A stretch of 64,000 bases of DNA from CAG-791 sp045546175 (GCA_045546175.1 JAZQCI010000019.1:1-64000); one strand, 5' to 3'; positions 27,312-36,643 are shown, numbered from the stretch's first letter. The notes: generated by a model from the sequence alone, not told the origin. Translations and numbers: made by a program.

Positions 27312-27340
27312 ATTATATACGCGGCAAATTATATTTTCAA
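27312..27340 (-). promoter_or_regulatory. Predicted sigma-A promoter of ssrA
   Basis: TTGAAA (27340-27335) and TATAAT (27317-27312) on the minus strand are spaced by 17 bases, with the mature tmRNA 5' end 13 bases downstream of the -10 box. Fits a strong constitutive promoter. Confidence 0.8.
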
Positions 27341-27396
27341 CTAAACTGTTGGTTTAAATTTGTGGGTCGAAATGTTCAAGATTCCGGCGCTGTCTG

Positions 27397-27870
27397 TCAA
27401 ATCTTGATCTGACTGTTCCTGAAGTCTCTCTCCGTCTCCCGCTTCATAGCTTTCTTCCTGAGGTCATCTCTCTTGTCATAGAGCTTCTTGCCGCGGGCGA
27501 GGCCGATCTCTATTTTGACCCGGCCGTTTTTAAAGTAGACCTGTAAGGGCATGATGGTGTATCCCTTGGCCTGCACCTGGCCCGCCAGCTTCATGATCTC
27601 CCTCTTGTGCAGGAGCAGGCGTCTTTTTCTGAGGGGCTCGCGGTTGAAGATGTTGCCCTTCTCGTAGGGGCTGATATTCATGCCCTCTATGAAGGCCTCG
27701 CCGTGATCAATGTTGACGAACGCCTCCTTGATGCTGCATTTGCCCATGCGGATGGACTTGACCTCGGTGCCGAACAGCTCGATCCCCGCCTCGTATTTTT
27801 CTTCTATAAAATAGTCGTGGTAGGCTTTCTTGTTGTTTGCCACCAGCTTGATCGCATCTTTTCCGCTCAT
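27397..27870 (-). CDS. smpB: SsrA-binding protein SmpB
   Basis: The 157-residue partner of tmRNA in trans-translation; it binds the tRNA-like domain and occupies the decoding centre. Characteristic blocks are ANNKKAYHDYFIEEKYEAGI, GTEVKSIR, GKCSIKEAFV, ISPYEKGN and the basic C-terminal tail KKLYDKRDDLRKKAMKRETERD. It lies directly upstream of ssrA, in the usual Firmicute order, and its start overlaps the rnr stop by four bases, indicating co-translation with RNase R. Confidence 0.97.
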   Translation of the reverse strand: MSGKDAIKLVANNKKAYHDYFIEEKYEAGIELFGTEVKSIRMGKCSIKEAFVNIDHGEAFIEGMNISPYEKGNIFNREPLRKRRLLLHKREIMKLAGQVQAKGYTIMPLQVYFKNGRVKIEIGLARGKKLYDKRDDLRKKAMKRETERDFRNSQIKI

Positions 27871-30176
27871 TTTCTTCCCTTTCTGCCTTTTCCCTTCTTA
27901 CTGCCCGCGTGCCTGCCGGCTTTCCCGGAGAGCAGCCTGCCTGTGCGATCCAGAAACAGTTTTCTTTTTCCTTTTCTGCCGCCCTTTTCTCTGACTTCAT
28001 CTTCTCCGGTTGAGGCCATATTTCCCTTTCCGGGAAAAGATCTGTGGTTCTTCTCTTCCTGACTGCTGCCGTTATGAGAGCACGTCTCTTCCGGCATAAA
28101 ATCAATGGTTCTCCTCGCACAGTCCGCCCCCGCGACCTTGACCTTCATCTCCTGGCCGAGCATATAGGTCTTACCTGTCCGCTCACCTACCAGTATATAC
28201 TTTTTTTCGTCATAATAGTAGAAATCATCGGTTAAGTCGCTGATTCGGATCATGCCTTCGACCGTGTCGGGCAGTTCCACATAGATCCCCCATCCGGTCA
28301 CGCCGGATATGGTTCCCGTGTACGTCTCGCCGGTCTTCTCTTCCATGTACTGCGCTTTCTTGAGCTTGACGGTCTCGCGCTCCACTTCCGCCGCGCGCTG
28401 CTCCATGGCCGAGCTTCTCGCCGCGGCTTCGGGCAGGTAAAGATTTAACCTGTCGACTGCCCCCTCATCCATCTCTCCGCGCAGCCAGTATTTGAGGCTT
28501 CTGTGCACCAGAAGGTCGGGATATCTGCGGATCGGCGAAGTAAAGTGGCAGTAATACTGCAGGGCCAGGCCGAAATGCCCTTCACAGCCGGTCGTGTACT
28601 CCGCTTTCTGCATACTGCGCAGTACGACCCTGGTAAGCATGGCTTCCTCGGGTCTGCCCTTCATCTTCTGCAGAAGATTCCGAATCTGGGCGGGGTGGAC
28701 ATCGCTCTGTCCCGGTTTGAAAATATAGCCGAAGCCTTTTACCAGCTGCGCCAGCTCCTTCATTTTCTCAGCTGCCGGGACGCCGTGTACGCGGTAGACG
28801 GCAGGGAGCTCCAGATAGGCGCAGTGTCGGGCCACCGTCTCGTTGGCCAGCAGCATGAAATCCTCAATGAGGTCCGTAGCGGCCGTTCTCTCCCTCAGGG
28901 AGATGTCGATCGGCTTGCCCGTCTCATCCAGAGTGATCTTGGCTTCCGGGAAATCGAAGTCAATACTGCCTCGCTCTTCCCGCTTTTTCTTTAAAAGCGC
29001 TGCCAGCTTCTTCATTTTTTTGAGCATGCCGGCGATCTTGCGGGTCCTTCCTTTGATCCCGCGATACCCCTGCCAGCTCAGGGACTGGGCGATCTCGCTC
29101 TCGTCTCCCTCTTCATACAGGCGCATCACGCCGTTGTAGGACAGGCGGGCGTCCACGTGGATGATCGATTCCGCGATCTCATAGTCGGTCACTTCGCCGC
29201 TCTCGTCAATCGTCATCAGGCAGCTCATGGCGAGCCTGTCCTCTCCTGCGTTAAGAGAGCATATGCCGTTGGACAGCTTTTTCGGCAGCATGGGGATCAC
29301 GCGGTCCGCCAGATAGACGCTGGTGCCTCTTCGGTGCGCCTCCCTGTCCAGGGCCGAGCCTTCCGTTACATACTCCGCCACATCCGCGATGTGGACGCCC
29401 AGCTTCCAGCTCTTTCCCTCTTTGACGAGAGAAATGGCGTCGTCGATATCCTTGGTGTCTTCTCCATCTATGGTGACGGTGGGAAGATCCCTCAGGTCTG
29501 CTCTGTTTTGGCGTCTGATCGCGTCGCTGCCTGCATCTACCCGGTCCGGGAGCCGGCCCGCCTCCTCCATGACTTCCTGCGGGAACTCCGTCGGGATGTC
29601 ATAGCTCTTTACCAGCGAGAGAATGTCCACGCCCGGGTCCGTCACATGGCCCAGGATCTCCGCGACGGATCCGACGGGATTGGCGCCGTTTCCGCTGTAG
29701 ACCGAGATCTGCGCGACCACTTTGTGCCCCTCGAGGGCGCCCCCTCTCTCCTCTTTCAAAATATCGACGTCAAAGGGGATCTTCGTATTATCCGGGGTCA
29801 CATACCCGCTTATGTTCAGTGTGACCATCCTGCCGATCTGCCTGCCGCCCACTTTTACGGCTTCCTTGAGATAGGTCTTCTGGACCGGCCTCTTCAGCGC
29901 GTGGAAGGTGCCGACGACTTTAGTAATGCCGTGCTCGACAATCCTGATCACTTCCGCCTCGGCCCGGCGCCCGCGGCCGTCGTCTCCGTGACCGCTCTCG
30001 TCCAATCCGCCCTTGGTGATCCTGACCTCTACGACGTCTCCGTAAACGGCTCCGCCCGTGCATCCCTGCGGGATGAACAGGTCTCTGTCAAATCCCTCGA
30101 CCGTGACAAAACCGAATCCCCGCGCGTTGCTGTCAAATTTTCCTGTATAGATTTGTTCTTTTTTGTTTTTACTCAT
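27867..30176 (-). CDS. rnr: Ribonuclease R (RNB family 3'-5' exoribonuclease)
   Basis: Processive exoribonuclease that degrades structured RNA and, with tmRNA/SmpB, faulty mRNAs. The 769-residue chain shows cold-shock-type OB folds at the N-terminus (YTGKFDSNARGFGFVTVEG), the RNB catalytic domain with TIDGEDTKDIDDAIS supplying the metal-binding aspartates and HFTSPIRRYPDL, then an S1 domain (GTISGVTGWGIYVELPDTVEG) and a Lys/Arg/Gly-rich tail. The ATG at 30176 follows AAGGAG at very short spacing; an upstream GTG (30242) lies inside a hairpin and has no site. Gene order secG-rnr-smpB-ssrA supports joint RNA quality control. Confidence 0.95.
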   Translation of the reverse strand: MSKNKKEQIYTGKFDSNARGFGFVTVEGFDRDLFIPQGCTGGAVYGDVVEVRITKGGLDESGHGDDGRGRRAEAEVIRIVEHGITKVVGTFHALKRPVQKTYLKEAVKVGGRQIGRMVTLNISGYVTPDNTKIPFDVDILKEERGGALEGHKVVAQISVYSGNGANPVGSVAEILGHVTDPGVDILSLVKSYDIPTEFPQEVMEEAGRLPDRVDAGSDAIRRQNRADLRDLPTVTIDGEDTKDIDDAISLVKEGKSWKLGVHIADVAEYVTEGSALDREAHRRGTSVYLADRVIPMLPKKLSNGICSLNAGEDRLAMSCLMTIDESGEVTDYEIAESIIHVDARLSYNGVMRLYEEGDESEIAQSLSWQGYRGIKGRTRKIAGMLKKMKKLAALLKKKREERGSIDFDFPEAKITLDETGKPIDISLRERTAATDLIEDFMLLANETVARHCAYLELPAVYRVHGVPAAEKMKELAQLVKGFGYIFKPGQSDVHPAQIRNLLQKMKGRPEEAMLTRVVLRSMQKAEYTTGCEGHFGLALQYYCHFTSPIRRYPDLLVHRSLKYWLRGEMDEGAVDRLNLYLPEAAARSSAMEQRAAEVERETVKLKKAQYMEEKTGETYTGTISGVTGWGIYVELPDTVEGMIRISDLTDDFYYYDEKKYILVGERTGKTYMLGQEMKVKVAGADCARRTIDFMPEETCSHNGSSQEEKNHRSFPGKGNMASTGEDEVREKGGRKGKRKLFLDRTGRLLSGKAGRHAGSKKGKGRKGRK

Positions 30177-30236
30177 AATCTCCTTAAATAGTGAGTGGCA
30201 TCCTGTCTGCTCATGGCTTTTGTTATGCAATGAGAA

Positions 30237-30268
30237 GGGCACCCCTGCTCTAATTCGCAGGAGTGCCC
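30237..30268. repeat. Inverted repeat between secG and rnr
   Basis: A 12-bp stem with one mismatch (GGGCACCCCTGC and GCAGGAGTGCCC, 8-base loop) lies 42 bases after the secG stop. No T-run follows on either strand, so it may be an attenuator, a processing site or a weak terminator. Confidence 0.5.
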
Positions 30269-30310
30269 ATGATTACAAACAGTTCAGCTGCCGTTCCGCC
30301 TTGCGCAGGC

Positions 30311-30550
30311 TCAGAACAGCTGCATATTCAGAAGAATCGCCAGGATAAAGAAGGCGACGACCAGTCCGGTAGTGAATTTCTCAAGAAATCCCTCCATGGA
30401 ACGTCCCTTGTTCTTTCCCCAGTAAGTCTCAGCGGCGCCGCTGATCGCGCCCAGTCCCTGAGATCTTCCTTCCTGCATAAGGATGATCACTGTCATCACA
30501 ATACTCACTGCTATAATTGCAATCGTCAAAATCCAGCGAATAACACTCAT
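30311..30550 (-). CDS. secG: Preprotein translocase subunit SecG
   Basis: Small membrane subunit of the SecYEG channel. The 79-residue protein has two membrane helices (SVIRWILTIAIIAVSIVMTV and TTGLVVAFFILAILLNM) joined by the conserved cytoplasmic loop ILMQEGRSQGLGAISGAAET. The ATG at 30550 lies behind AAGGTGG; a GTG four codons upstream is less likely. It heads the secG-rnr-smpB-ssrA string, a common Firmicute arrangement. Confidence 0.93.
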   Translation of the reverse strand: MSVIRWILTIAIIAVSIVMTVIILMQEGRSQGLGAISGAAETYWGKNKGRSMEGFLEKFTTGLVVAFFILAILLNMQLF

Positions 30551-30691
30551 CTTCTTTACCACCTTGTAAGAAATGATTTAAATTCGAGGCCCGCCTTGCG
30601 TGCCGCTGCATAAGTGCGCACTCTCATCATGCGCCAAACATTGTTATACTATCACTTCTAAAAGCCAAAATCAAGCCTGTTTGCGCTTTTC

Positions 30692-32236
30692 TCACTCGAA
30701 ATAGGCGTCAAAGATCTGTCCCGCCACAGGAACCGCGTAACTTGAACCCATTCCTTTGCCCTCGATCAGGACCGTCACGCTGATTTCAGGGTCGCTGGCG
30801 GGCGCAAATCCCGTGAACCAGGCGTGGGAGCTCTTGTTGTTGTCGAACTCCGCGCTTCCTGTTTTACCGGCCGGCTCGTAGTCTCTTGAGCTGAGGGAAT
30901 TCGCCGTACCGTCCGTGACCACGGAGCGCATGAACTGTACCAGCTGCGCAGCCACTTTTTCCGACATGAGGGGTCCGTATGTCTCATTGGGATAGATCCT
31001 GAGCGTGCGCCCCTTGGCGTCATGCAGCTCATCCACCAGATGCGGCTTCATCAGGACGCCGCCGTTGGCCACCGCCGCAGTGATCATATTGAGATGGAGC
31101 GGCGTCATGGAAGTTGTTCCCTGTCCGATGGACATCTGCATGATTCCCTCCGTGGACAGTGTGTCGGGCATATTGATGGAGCTGCGGACATAAGGAAGAT
31201 CATACGGGAGCTTGCTGTTAAACAATAGAGCCCGCAGTGTCTCCGACATCCTGTCCGGGCTGATCATGTTGAGGCCTATGTTGGCAAAAGAGGAATTGCA
31301 GGAATGCGCGAACGACTCCTCCAGGCTTACCGTACCATGCACTTCGTAGTCGTAACAGTGAATGGACTCTCCGCCCTGCTCGAAGACGCCGCTGCAATCG
31401 AAGCTGTAATCATCCACAGCCTCCGGTTTCTCCTGCAAAAGATCGATACAGTCTATGATCTTAAATGTGGAGCCCGGCGGATAGAGTCCCTGTGTGACCC
31501 TGTTCAGGAGTGTTCCGGACTCAGTGTCGGCCAGCAGGGAATCCCAGTTCTCCTCGATATAGTTGGGATCGAAATCGGGCTTGGAGACCATAGCCAGGAT
31601 CCGCCCTGTTTTGACCTCCGTCACGATCACCGCGCCTTCATAGTTCTCCATGGCCTCGTAGCAGGCCTTCTGAATGTCCGGATCCAGCGTCGTGATCAGG
31701 TTGTTGCCCGGATAGAGCTTGTCGACCGGGTTTTCCTTGTTGTCATACCGGACTTTTTCCAAGAGCGGAAGGTCCGAGTGCAGCAGATCATACTTGTAGT
31801 ACTCTTCGAGGCCGCTTCCGCCCAGCTGGGCGTACCCCAGCACATGGGCGTACATACTGCCGAAGGGATAACTTCTGATCTGCACAATGTTGCCGTCATC
31901 GTCCTGGTCCGTCTGCGTGGAAGCCAGGAGCGTCTCCGAATCCGAGGCGTAAATACTGCCCCGACGGTTTCGCATGGCCAGCAGTTCTTCCCTGTGATTG
32001 TAGTCATTGTCGAAGAGCTCAACTTTGTTCTCGATCGCCGTCTGGGTGAAATAAAAGCACATCCAGCCGAACAGCAGCGCGAACAGGACCGCGAAAAAGG
32101 TCATCTGCCTTCTGGCGGTCTTTTTCTCTTTTTCGATCCTCTCCAGTGCAGGCGCTGCGGCGTGCATTCCACCGGCAGGGTCGTTGCCTTGCTCCGGCTG
32201 GGGAGAAGGATTGTTCTTTTTGCGAAAAAATGCCAT
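30692..32236 (-). CDS. Penicillin-binding protein 2-type transpeptidase (PbpA/FtsI class B)
   Basis: Class B transpeptidase that cross-links peptidoglycan outside the membrane. The 514-residue protein has a Pro/Lys-rich cytoplasmic tail, one membrane anchor near residues 45-65 (MTFFAVLFALLFGWMCFYF), a short dimerisation-type domain and the transpeptidase domain with all three motifs: STFK with Ser256, SCN in AHSCNSSF, and KTG with Lys458. It follows the ftsW-like gene by 12 bases, so the two likely work as a glycosyltransferase/transpeptidase pair. The domain is shorter than in canonical FtsI and has no PASTA repeats, which resembles the PbpA proteins that pair with FtsW/RodA in Actinobacteria and Clostridia. 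Confidence 0.9.
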   Translation of the reverse strand: MAFFRKKNNPSPQPEQGNDPAGGMHAAAPALERIEKEKKTARRQMTFFAVLFALLFGWMCFYFTQTAIENKVELFDNDYNHREELLAMRNRRGSIYASDSETLLASTQTDQDDDGNIVQIRSYPFGSMYAHVLGYAQLGGSGLEEYYKYDLLHSDLPLLEKVRYDNKENPVDKLYPGNNLITTLDPDIQKACYEAMENYEGAVIVTEVKTGRILAMVSKPDFDPNYIEENWDSLLADTESGTLLNRVTQGLYPPGSTFKIIDCIDLLQEKPEAVDDYSFDCSGVFEQGGESIHCYDYEVHGTVSLEESFAHSCNSSFANIGLNMISPDRMSETLRALLFNSKLPYDLPYVRSSINMPDTLSTEGIMQMSIGQGTTSMTPLHLNMITAAVANGGVLMKPHLVDELHDAKGRTLRIYPNETYGPLMSEKVAAQLVQFMRSVVTDGTANSLSSRDYEPAGKTGSAEFDNNKSSHAWFTGFAPASDPEISVTVLIEGKGMGSSYAVPVAGQIFDAYFE

Positions 32237-32248
32237 TGCTTAGCCCTT

Positions 32249-33751
32249 TCAGACATCAAAGTGATTGATATTTTCATAGTCCTTACCGGGGTCATAGATC
32301 GGGACGCCCTTGAAGTCTCTGTAAAATTCCCGGTCCTTCTCTTCCCGGCCGCTGTCGCCGTCTGTCTGCTCCCTCGTTTCGTTCCTGAACCGGTTCCCGG
32401 CTCCCCCGGAAGCCCCGGCGTGCTCCGCCTCATAGCGTTTTTCAAATCTCTGAAGCCGCTCCTCCTGCAGCATAAAGATCGCTCCTATGATGCCGAACAT
32501 GACAAAAGTGGCGAGCACGCTGCTTCCGCCGTAACTGACCAGCGGCAGGGTCACTCCCGTAAGGGGAATGAACTTGACTTCCCCTCCTATGGTCAGAAAT
32601 GCCTGGAAAATAAAGGCGATCGCCGTGCCGAATGTGTACAGCCTGTAAAACTTGTTGGAGTAGCTTCCGGCGAGCAGAAGGAAATCCGTAAAAATATTGA
32701 GGCACAAAAGGATCAGGCAGATGCCGAATATGATCCCCATCTCCTCGATAATGGCCGCGAAAATGAAGTCTGATTCCACAAACGGAATACTGGACGGCAT
32801 TCCCTGCATGAGACCGGCTCCGAACAGGCCTCCGAAGCTGATGGCGAAAAGCGACTGCGTGATCTGATAGCCGCTTCCGTCGATGCTGCTCCAGGGATCC
32901 AGAAATACCTGTACTCTCACCCTCACGTGGGCAAACAGGAAATAACACAGCACGGCTGTGATCGCCCCGATCAGGAACCCTGTGTATAAAACTTCCCACT
33001 TTCCCGTGGAGAGAAACAGAAGTACAAGATAGACCACAAAGAAAATTAGAGCGCTCCCCAGGTCTCTCGAGACCACAAGGATCCCTACATGGACCAGTGC
33101 GGCTGCCGTCAGCAGTGCAATGTGAGACTTCGTGTTCTCCTCGCACAGGGCGCTCGCCATGAACAGGAGAAACAATATTTTGACAAATTCACTGGGCTGA
33201 AAAGTAAAGCCCGCGATCGTAAAGCTGAGCTTTGATCCGTTTGTGATCGCCCCGAGAAGAAGAACTGCCGCCAGCGCGCCGATTCCCATGACGCCATAGA
33301 AATACGTACCCTTGCGCAGCGTGTCAAAACGGTTTCGAAGCAGCGGAAAGAGCATCAGAAAAAGCATGCCGGCCAGTGCGATCAGCAGCTGTTTCTGGGC
33401 CTTGTCGTGGTTGATCCTCGAAATGATCACCAGTCCTGTGCTCAGCATCATCATGATATTGTTGACCATCAGCATGTTGGCGCTCTTATACAGAGTCCTG
33501 TAAAGCAGCGCCGTTCCGATCACGATCACAACTTGCAGTAAGCCGAATGTAAAGAGGTACTCGTCCTCGGCGATGATCGCCATGGTGAGATACGCGTTGA
33601 TCGTGAATACGCCTATGCAGAGCCGCTGCAAGGTTTCACAGGTGCGCCTTACATCCTTGCCGGAAGGCAGTGCCACATAAGCGAGAAAAGTATAGAGCAC
33701 CATGCATGCCGCGATCAGGTACTTGCTGTACGAGACTGCATATGCCTGCAT
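32249..33751 (-). CDS. FtsW/RodA/SpoVE-family SEDS glycosyltransferase
   Basis: Polytopic membrane enzyme that polymerises lipid II glycan strands. The 500-residue chain has about ten membrane segments; typical SEDS blocks are GFTFQPSEFVKI, SRDLGSALIFF, DPWSS...GSGYQITQSLFAI, ESDFIFAAIIEEMG and LPLVSYGGSS. The C-terminal 70 residues form an unusual hydrophilic tail (EAEHAGASGGAGNRFRN and further charged residues). The ATG follows AAGGAGGTGAATGA. It is co-directional with and 12 bases upstream of its class B PBP partner. Sequence alone does not say whether the pair serves division, elongation or spore cortex. Confidence 0.93.
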   Translation of the reverse strand: MQAYAVSYSKYLIAACMVLYTFLAYVALPSGKDVRRTCETLQRLCIGVFTINAYLTMAIIAEDEYLFTFGLLQVVIVIGTALLYRTLYKSANMLMVNNIMMMLSTGLVIISRINHDKAQKQLLIALAGMLFLMLFPLLRNRFDTLRKGTYFYGVMGIGALAAVLLLGAITNGSKLSFTIAGFTFQPSEFVKILFLLFMASALCEENTKSHIALLTAAALVHVGILVVSRDLGSALIFFVVYLVLLFLSTGKWEVLYTGFLIGAITAVLCYFLFAHVRVRVQVFLDPWSSIDGSGYQITQSLFAISFGGLFGAGLMQGMPSSIPFVESDFIFAAIIEEMGIIFGICLILLCLNIFTDFLLLAGSYSNKFYRLYTFGTAIAFIFQAFLTIGGEVKFIPLTGVTLPLVSYGGSSVLATFVMFGIIGAIFMLQEERLQRFEKRYEAEHAGASGGAGNRFRNETREQTDGDSGREEKDREFYRDFKGVPIYDPGKDYENINHFDV

Positions 33752-33795
33752 TCATTCACCTCCTTTTTTGATATCACTTTTTTGATATCGGTAAA

Positions 33796-33812
33796 GGTTC
33801 GCTCCGCGAACC
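33796..33812. repeat. REP-like palindrome (GGTTCGC variant)
   Basis: Inverted 7-bp arms GGTTCGC and GCGAACC around a 3-base loop lie in the gap between the U32 peptidase and ftsW-like genes. Same size, loop length and setting as the GGCTCGC hairpins at 1145, 36644 and 47746. A duplicated TTTTTTGATATC lies just before it. Confidence 0.5.
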
Positions 33813-33838
33813 GTCTGTGCGGCGGAAGATTTCCCGGC

Positions 33839-36157
33839 TCAGAGCGCGCTCTTTCGGTAGTGTCCGGTGGTAAATTCATTGGATTCCGTAAACTCCCGAA
33901 TCAGCGCCGAAGAGTTTCCGGCCGCCCCGCCCGACTTATACCAGTCCAGGATCTCTTTCGTCTGCGCGCCGCTCTCCGTGGTAAAGCTGCAGATCCATCC
34001 CGCCGCGCTCATGGCCACGGGATCCTTTTTGCTCACAAAGCTGTGCAGAGAAAGCGGTTTGCTGTTATAGATCACATTCACGCAGTGGCCGCATACGCAG
34101 CGCACCGGAAATTCCATTCCCATGCGGTCCCTGAGAGCAAAGAAAGCCTGCTCCCTGTGGGTGCACATTCCCGCCGTCTTCCTGACGCATCCCGCCGAGA
34201 TCATCATCGGGATCCGGCCGTATACGCTCAGGAGCTGTCGGCCTTCCGCGCCTTGCGTCAGCGGGATCATGTCTCTCGAAGACAGCTCCCATCCGAGGTT
34301 GACCATATCGCAGTGCTCAAGAAGGAGATCTCTCGCCGCGGTGTTCCACTGATAGAGCGATCCGTCCCCGACGATCATTCCCCGGTACCCGATCTCTTCC
34401 AAAATATCGAGCTCCTCGGGGTTTCTTGCCAGAACGCCGGCAAATCCCATGCCCGCCAGTTTCCTGACGCTTTCCCTGCTGCCCGCCCTGCAGACATGCG
34501 GCAGGGCGATCACGCAGCTTTTTCTCTCCTCTTTCGTGAGAGCTTCCATGATCTGCGGCGTCTCTTCCACAATGATCCGTGAGATGCCGCACTCTCTGGC
34601 GGCTCGCAGCTGCGCGGCCGTCGTGACCTGTGCCCAGACTTCGGGGATTTCCCCCGGCGCTCTGTGCTGTGCCGGACTTTGTTTTTCTGTTGTGCGTTCT
34701 ACGGTGCTTTCTGCCGTTGCGCGGTCTTCGGCAGTGTTTTCTGCCGTTGTGCGGTCCGGACATTCCTTCGCTTCGCCGGCGCTTTCTGCCGTTTCTCCGC
34801 CCCGTGAGCACGCAAGGAGTTCCTCCTCGAGCTTTAACAGGGCTTCTCTGCGAAGCGCGTTGAGGGAGGCCACCGGCATAAAGATCTCGCCGGCCACTTC
34901 CACGTCCAGTTCGTCAAATGCAAAGAGAGAGTCGCCGGTCTTTCGAAGGCGTTTCTCTATCTCTTTTTCTTCCATGGGCCGCTTCTGGGCGTTTTGTACG
35001 ACCTCTCCTTCTGCCGTGACAGTGACAGGCGCCCCGCTGCCATTCAGGTCCGGGGCAGACACGGTCAGTCTCGCCTTCTCTCCCGGAATCAGCACAGCCG
35101 TACCGCTGATCTTTCTCTTCGGAAGTCCCGAGAGATATTCCTTCTCGATCTGCGCGAGAACTTCCTCGTCCGTGCCGGCATAACCGGGCTTTCCGATGGT
35201 CAGAAGTTCTTTTCCGTTCCGTTTATAATAATACCCCGTGCTCAGATCCGTCCTCAGATACAGAGACCTCAGTCGGCGCATGTCCTCCGCGTCGATCTTC
35301 CAGGGCTTCTTTCTGCCCTCTTCGTCCCATTTGACGTAATAGTCGATATATTTTCTGTAGAGCGCGGTGACGCCCGCTGCGTAATGAGGACTCTTCATTC
35401 GACCCTCTATTTTGAACGAATCGATTCCCGCGTCGATGAGATCGGGGAGGATCTCGAGGACACAGAGGTCTCTCATGGAGATCGGATACTGCTCCTTCCC
35501 CTTCCTCAGGCTGATCTCTTTTCCGTCCGCGTCAAGGATCGTATAGGGGAGCCGGCAGGTGCCCGCGCACCGGCCGCGGTTGCCGCTCCGGCCGCCGAGA
35601 AAGCTCGACATCAAGCACCTTCCCGAGTAGGAATAGCACATGGCGCCGTGAATAAAGCACTCGATCTCCACGGGTTCCTCTCTCTTTATGGTCCTGATCT
35701 CTTCAAGGGACAGCTCCCTGGCAGGTACGACTCTGCGGACGCCCAGTTTCTTGAGAAAGCGGACCGATTCGGGGGCCGCGCAGGACATCTGTGTCGAGGC
35801 GTGCAGCTCCAGGCCGGGGCATCGGTCGTGAAGCGTGCGAACAACGCCCAGGTCCTGGACGATCACTCCGTCCAGTCCTTTCCTATAAAGGGACATGGCA
35901 AAATCCACCGTCTCCTCCAGTTCACTCTCCTTGGTGAGCACATTGAGGGTCAGATAGACTTTCTTTCCGAAAATATGCGCCTCTTTAATCGAGCGTATAA
36001 TATCTTCCTGTGTGAAATTCTCCGCATACGCCCTGGCTCCGAATTTTTCTCCGCCAAGGTAGACGGCGTCCGCTCCCGCCGCCAGCGCTCCCAGAAACGC
36101 GTTTCTGCTGCCCGCCGGCGCGAGAAGTTCGGGAAGCCCGTTTCTGCCGCTCCTCAT
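33839..36157 (-). CDS. U32-family peptidase/hydroxylation-type protein with DUF3656 region
   Basis: The 772-residue protein starts with the U32 TIM-barrel (LPELLAPAGSRNAFLGALAA, GADAVYLGG) and carries the family signature ECFIHGAMCYSYSGRCLMSS followed by RSGNRGRCAGTCR, which holds the conserved cysteines. Relatives include collagenase-type peptidases and RlhA/TrhP enzymes that hydroxylate rRNA or tRNA; the C-terminal half matches the long U32 forms with a DUF3656 module. A Glu/Thr/Ala-rich insertion of about 50 residues (TTAENTAEDRATAESTVERT) near residue 460 is built from imperfect repeats and is not typical. The ATG follows AAGGAGAAGAACGG. It is probably co-transcribed with ruvAB-zapA upstream. 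Exact substrate unknown. Confidence 0.88.
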   Translation of the reverse strand: MRSGRNGLPELLAPAGSRNAFLGALAAGADAVYLGGEKFGARAYAENFTQEDIIRSIKEAHIFGKKVYLTLNVLTKESELEETVDFAMSLYRKGLDGVIVQDLGVVRTLHDRCPGLELHASTQMSCAAPESVRFLKKLGVRRVVPARELSLEEIRTIKREEPVEIECFIHGAMCYSYSGRCLMSSFLGGRSGNRGRCAGTCRLPYTILDADGKEISLRKGKEQYPISMRDLCVLEILPDLIDAGIDSFKIEGRMKSPHYAAGVTALYRKYIDYYVKWDEEGRKKPWKIDAEDMRRLRSLYLRTDLSTGYYYKRNGKELLTIGKPGYAGTDEEVLAQIEKEYLSGLPKRKISGTAVLIPGEKARLTVSAPDLNGSGAPVTVTAEGEVVQNAQKRPMEEKEIEKRLRKTGDSLFAFDELDVEVAGEIFMPVASLNALRREALLKLEEELLACSRGGETAESAGEAKECPDRTTAENTAEDRATAESTVERTTEKQSPAQHRAPGEIPEVWAQVTTAAQLRAARECGISRIIVEETPQIMEALTKEERKSCVIALPHVCRAGSRESVRKLAGMGFAGVLARNPEELDILEEIGYRGMIVGDGSLYQWNTAARDLLLEHCDMVNLGWELSSRDMIPLTQGAEGRQLLSVYGRIPMMISAGCVRKTAGMCTHREQAFFALRDRMGMEFPVRCVCGHCVNVIYNSKPLSLHSFVSKKDPVAMSAAGWICSFTTESGAQTKEILDWYKSGGAAGNSSALIREFTESNEFTTGHYRKSAL

Positions 36158-36206
36158 CCGTTCTTCTCCTTATAGACGTTTTTATTCCCGATTTCTTACA
36201 AGACAT

Positions 36207-36263
36207 GTAATTATTCAGCACCCCACGTCCCAAATGCTGCGCATTCGGGTGCTGAATAATTAC
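36207..36263. repeat. Perfect 17-bp inverted repeat
   Basis: GTAATTATTCAGCACCC (36207-36223) is followed after 23 bases by its exact reverse complement (36247-36263); the loop holds a second small palindrome, AATGC TGC GCATT. It lies between zapA and the U32 gene. No T-run follows, so it is more likely a structured mobile-type repeat or an RNA stability element than a simple terminator. Confidence 0.65.
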
Positions 36264-36281
36264 CAAAATGGAGAGAGCAGC

Positions 36282-36626
36282 TCATTTCGGGCTGCTCTTT
36301 TTCTTTTTCTCGGCGCTCTGCAGCTTCATCTGCGCTGCGACAAGTTCGTGTTTGATATCATAGAGGTCATTCTCTTTTTTGTCAATAATTCCTTGAAGCT
36401 CCTCATTTCTCGAGACAGCCTTGAAATAATCGTCCGCAATGTTGAGATTGAGAAGAAGATGTCTCATATCTACCGGGAGTTTCCCGAATTCCGCGTCCGC
36501 GTTGAGTTCATCGATCTTGCTGTTGAGGTAGTCGGCCACCTTGTGCAGGTACTCTTCGCTCTCGTACCCGCTCAGTGTGTAGGTCTTGCCTCCGATCATT
36601 ACCTGTGCGTCTGTTTTTTCTGCCAT
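36282..36626 (-). CDS. zapA: Cell division protein ZapA
   Basis: Small protein that bundles FtsZ filaments and stabilises the Z-ring. The 114 residues show the typical globular N-terminus (AQVMIGGKTYTLSGYESEEYLHKVADYLN), the block LLLNLNIADDYFKA and a C-terminal coiled coil that mediates tetramer formation, ending in a Lys-rich tail. AGGAGAAAATA precedes the ATG. Gene order ruvA-ruvB-zapA-U32 peptidase is common in Clostridia and supports the call. Confidence 0.9.
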   Translation of the reverse strand: MAEKTDAQVMIGGKTYTLSGYESEEYLHKVADYLNSKIDELNADAEFGKLPVDMRHLLLNLNIADDYFKAVSRNEELQGIIDKKENDLYDIKHELVAAQMKLQSAEKKKKSSPK

Positions 36627-36643
36627 TATTTTCTCCTATTTGT

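Noticed and set aside
30237..30268. Rho-independent terminator of secG
   Set aside because: The stem is good but there is no T-run on either strand, so it is listed only as an inverted repeat.
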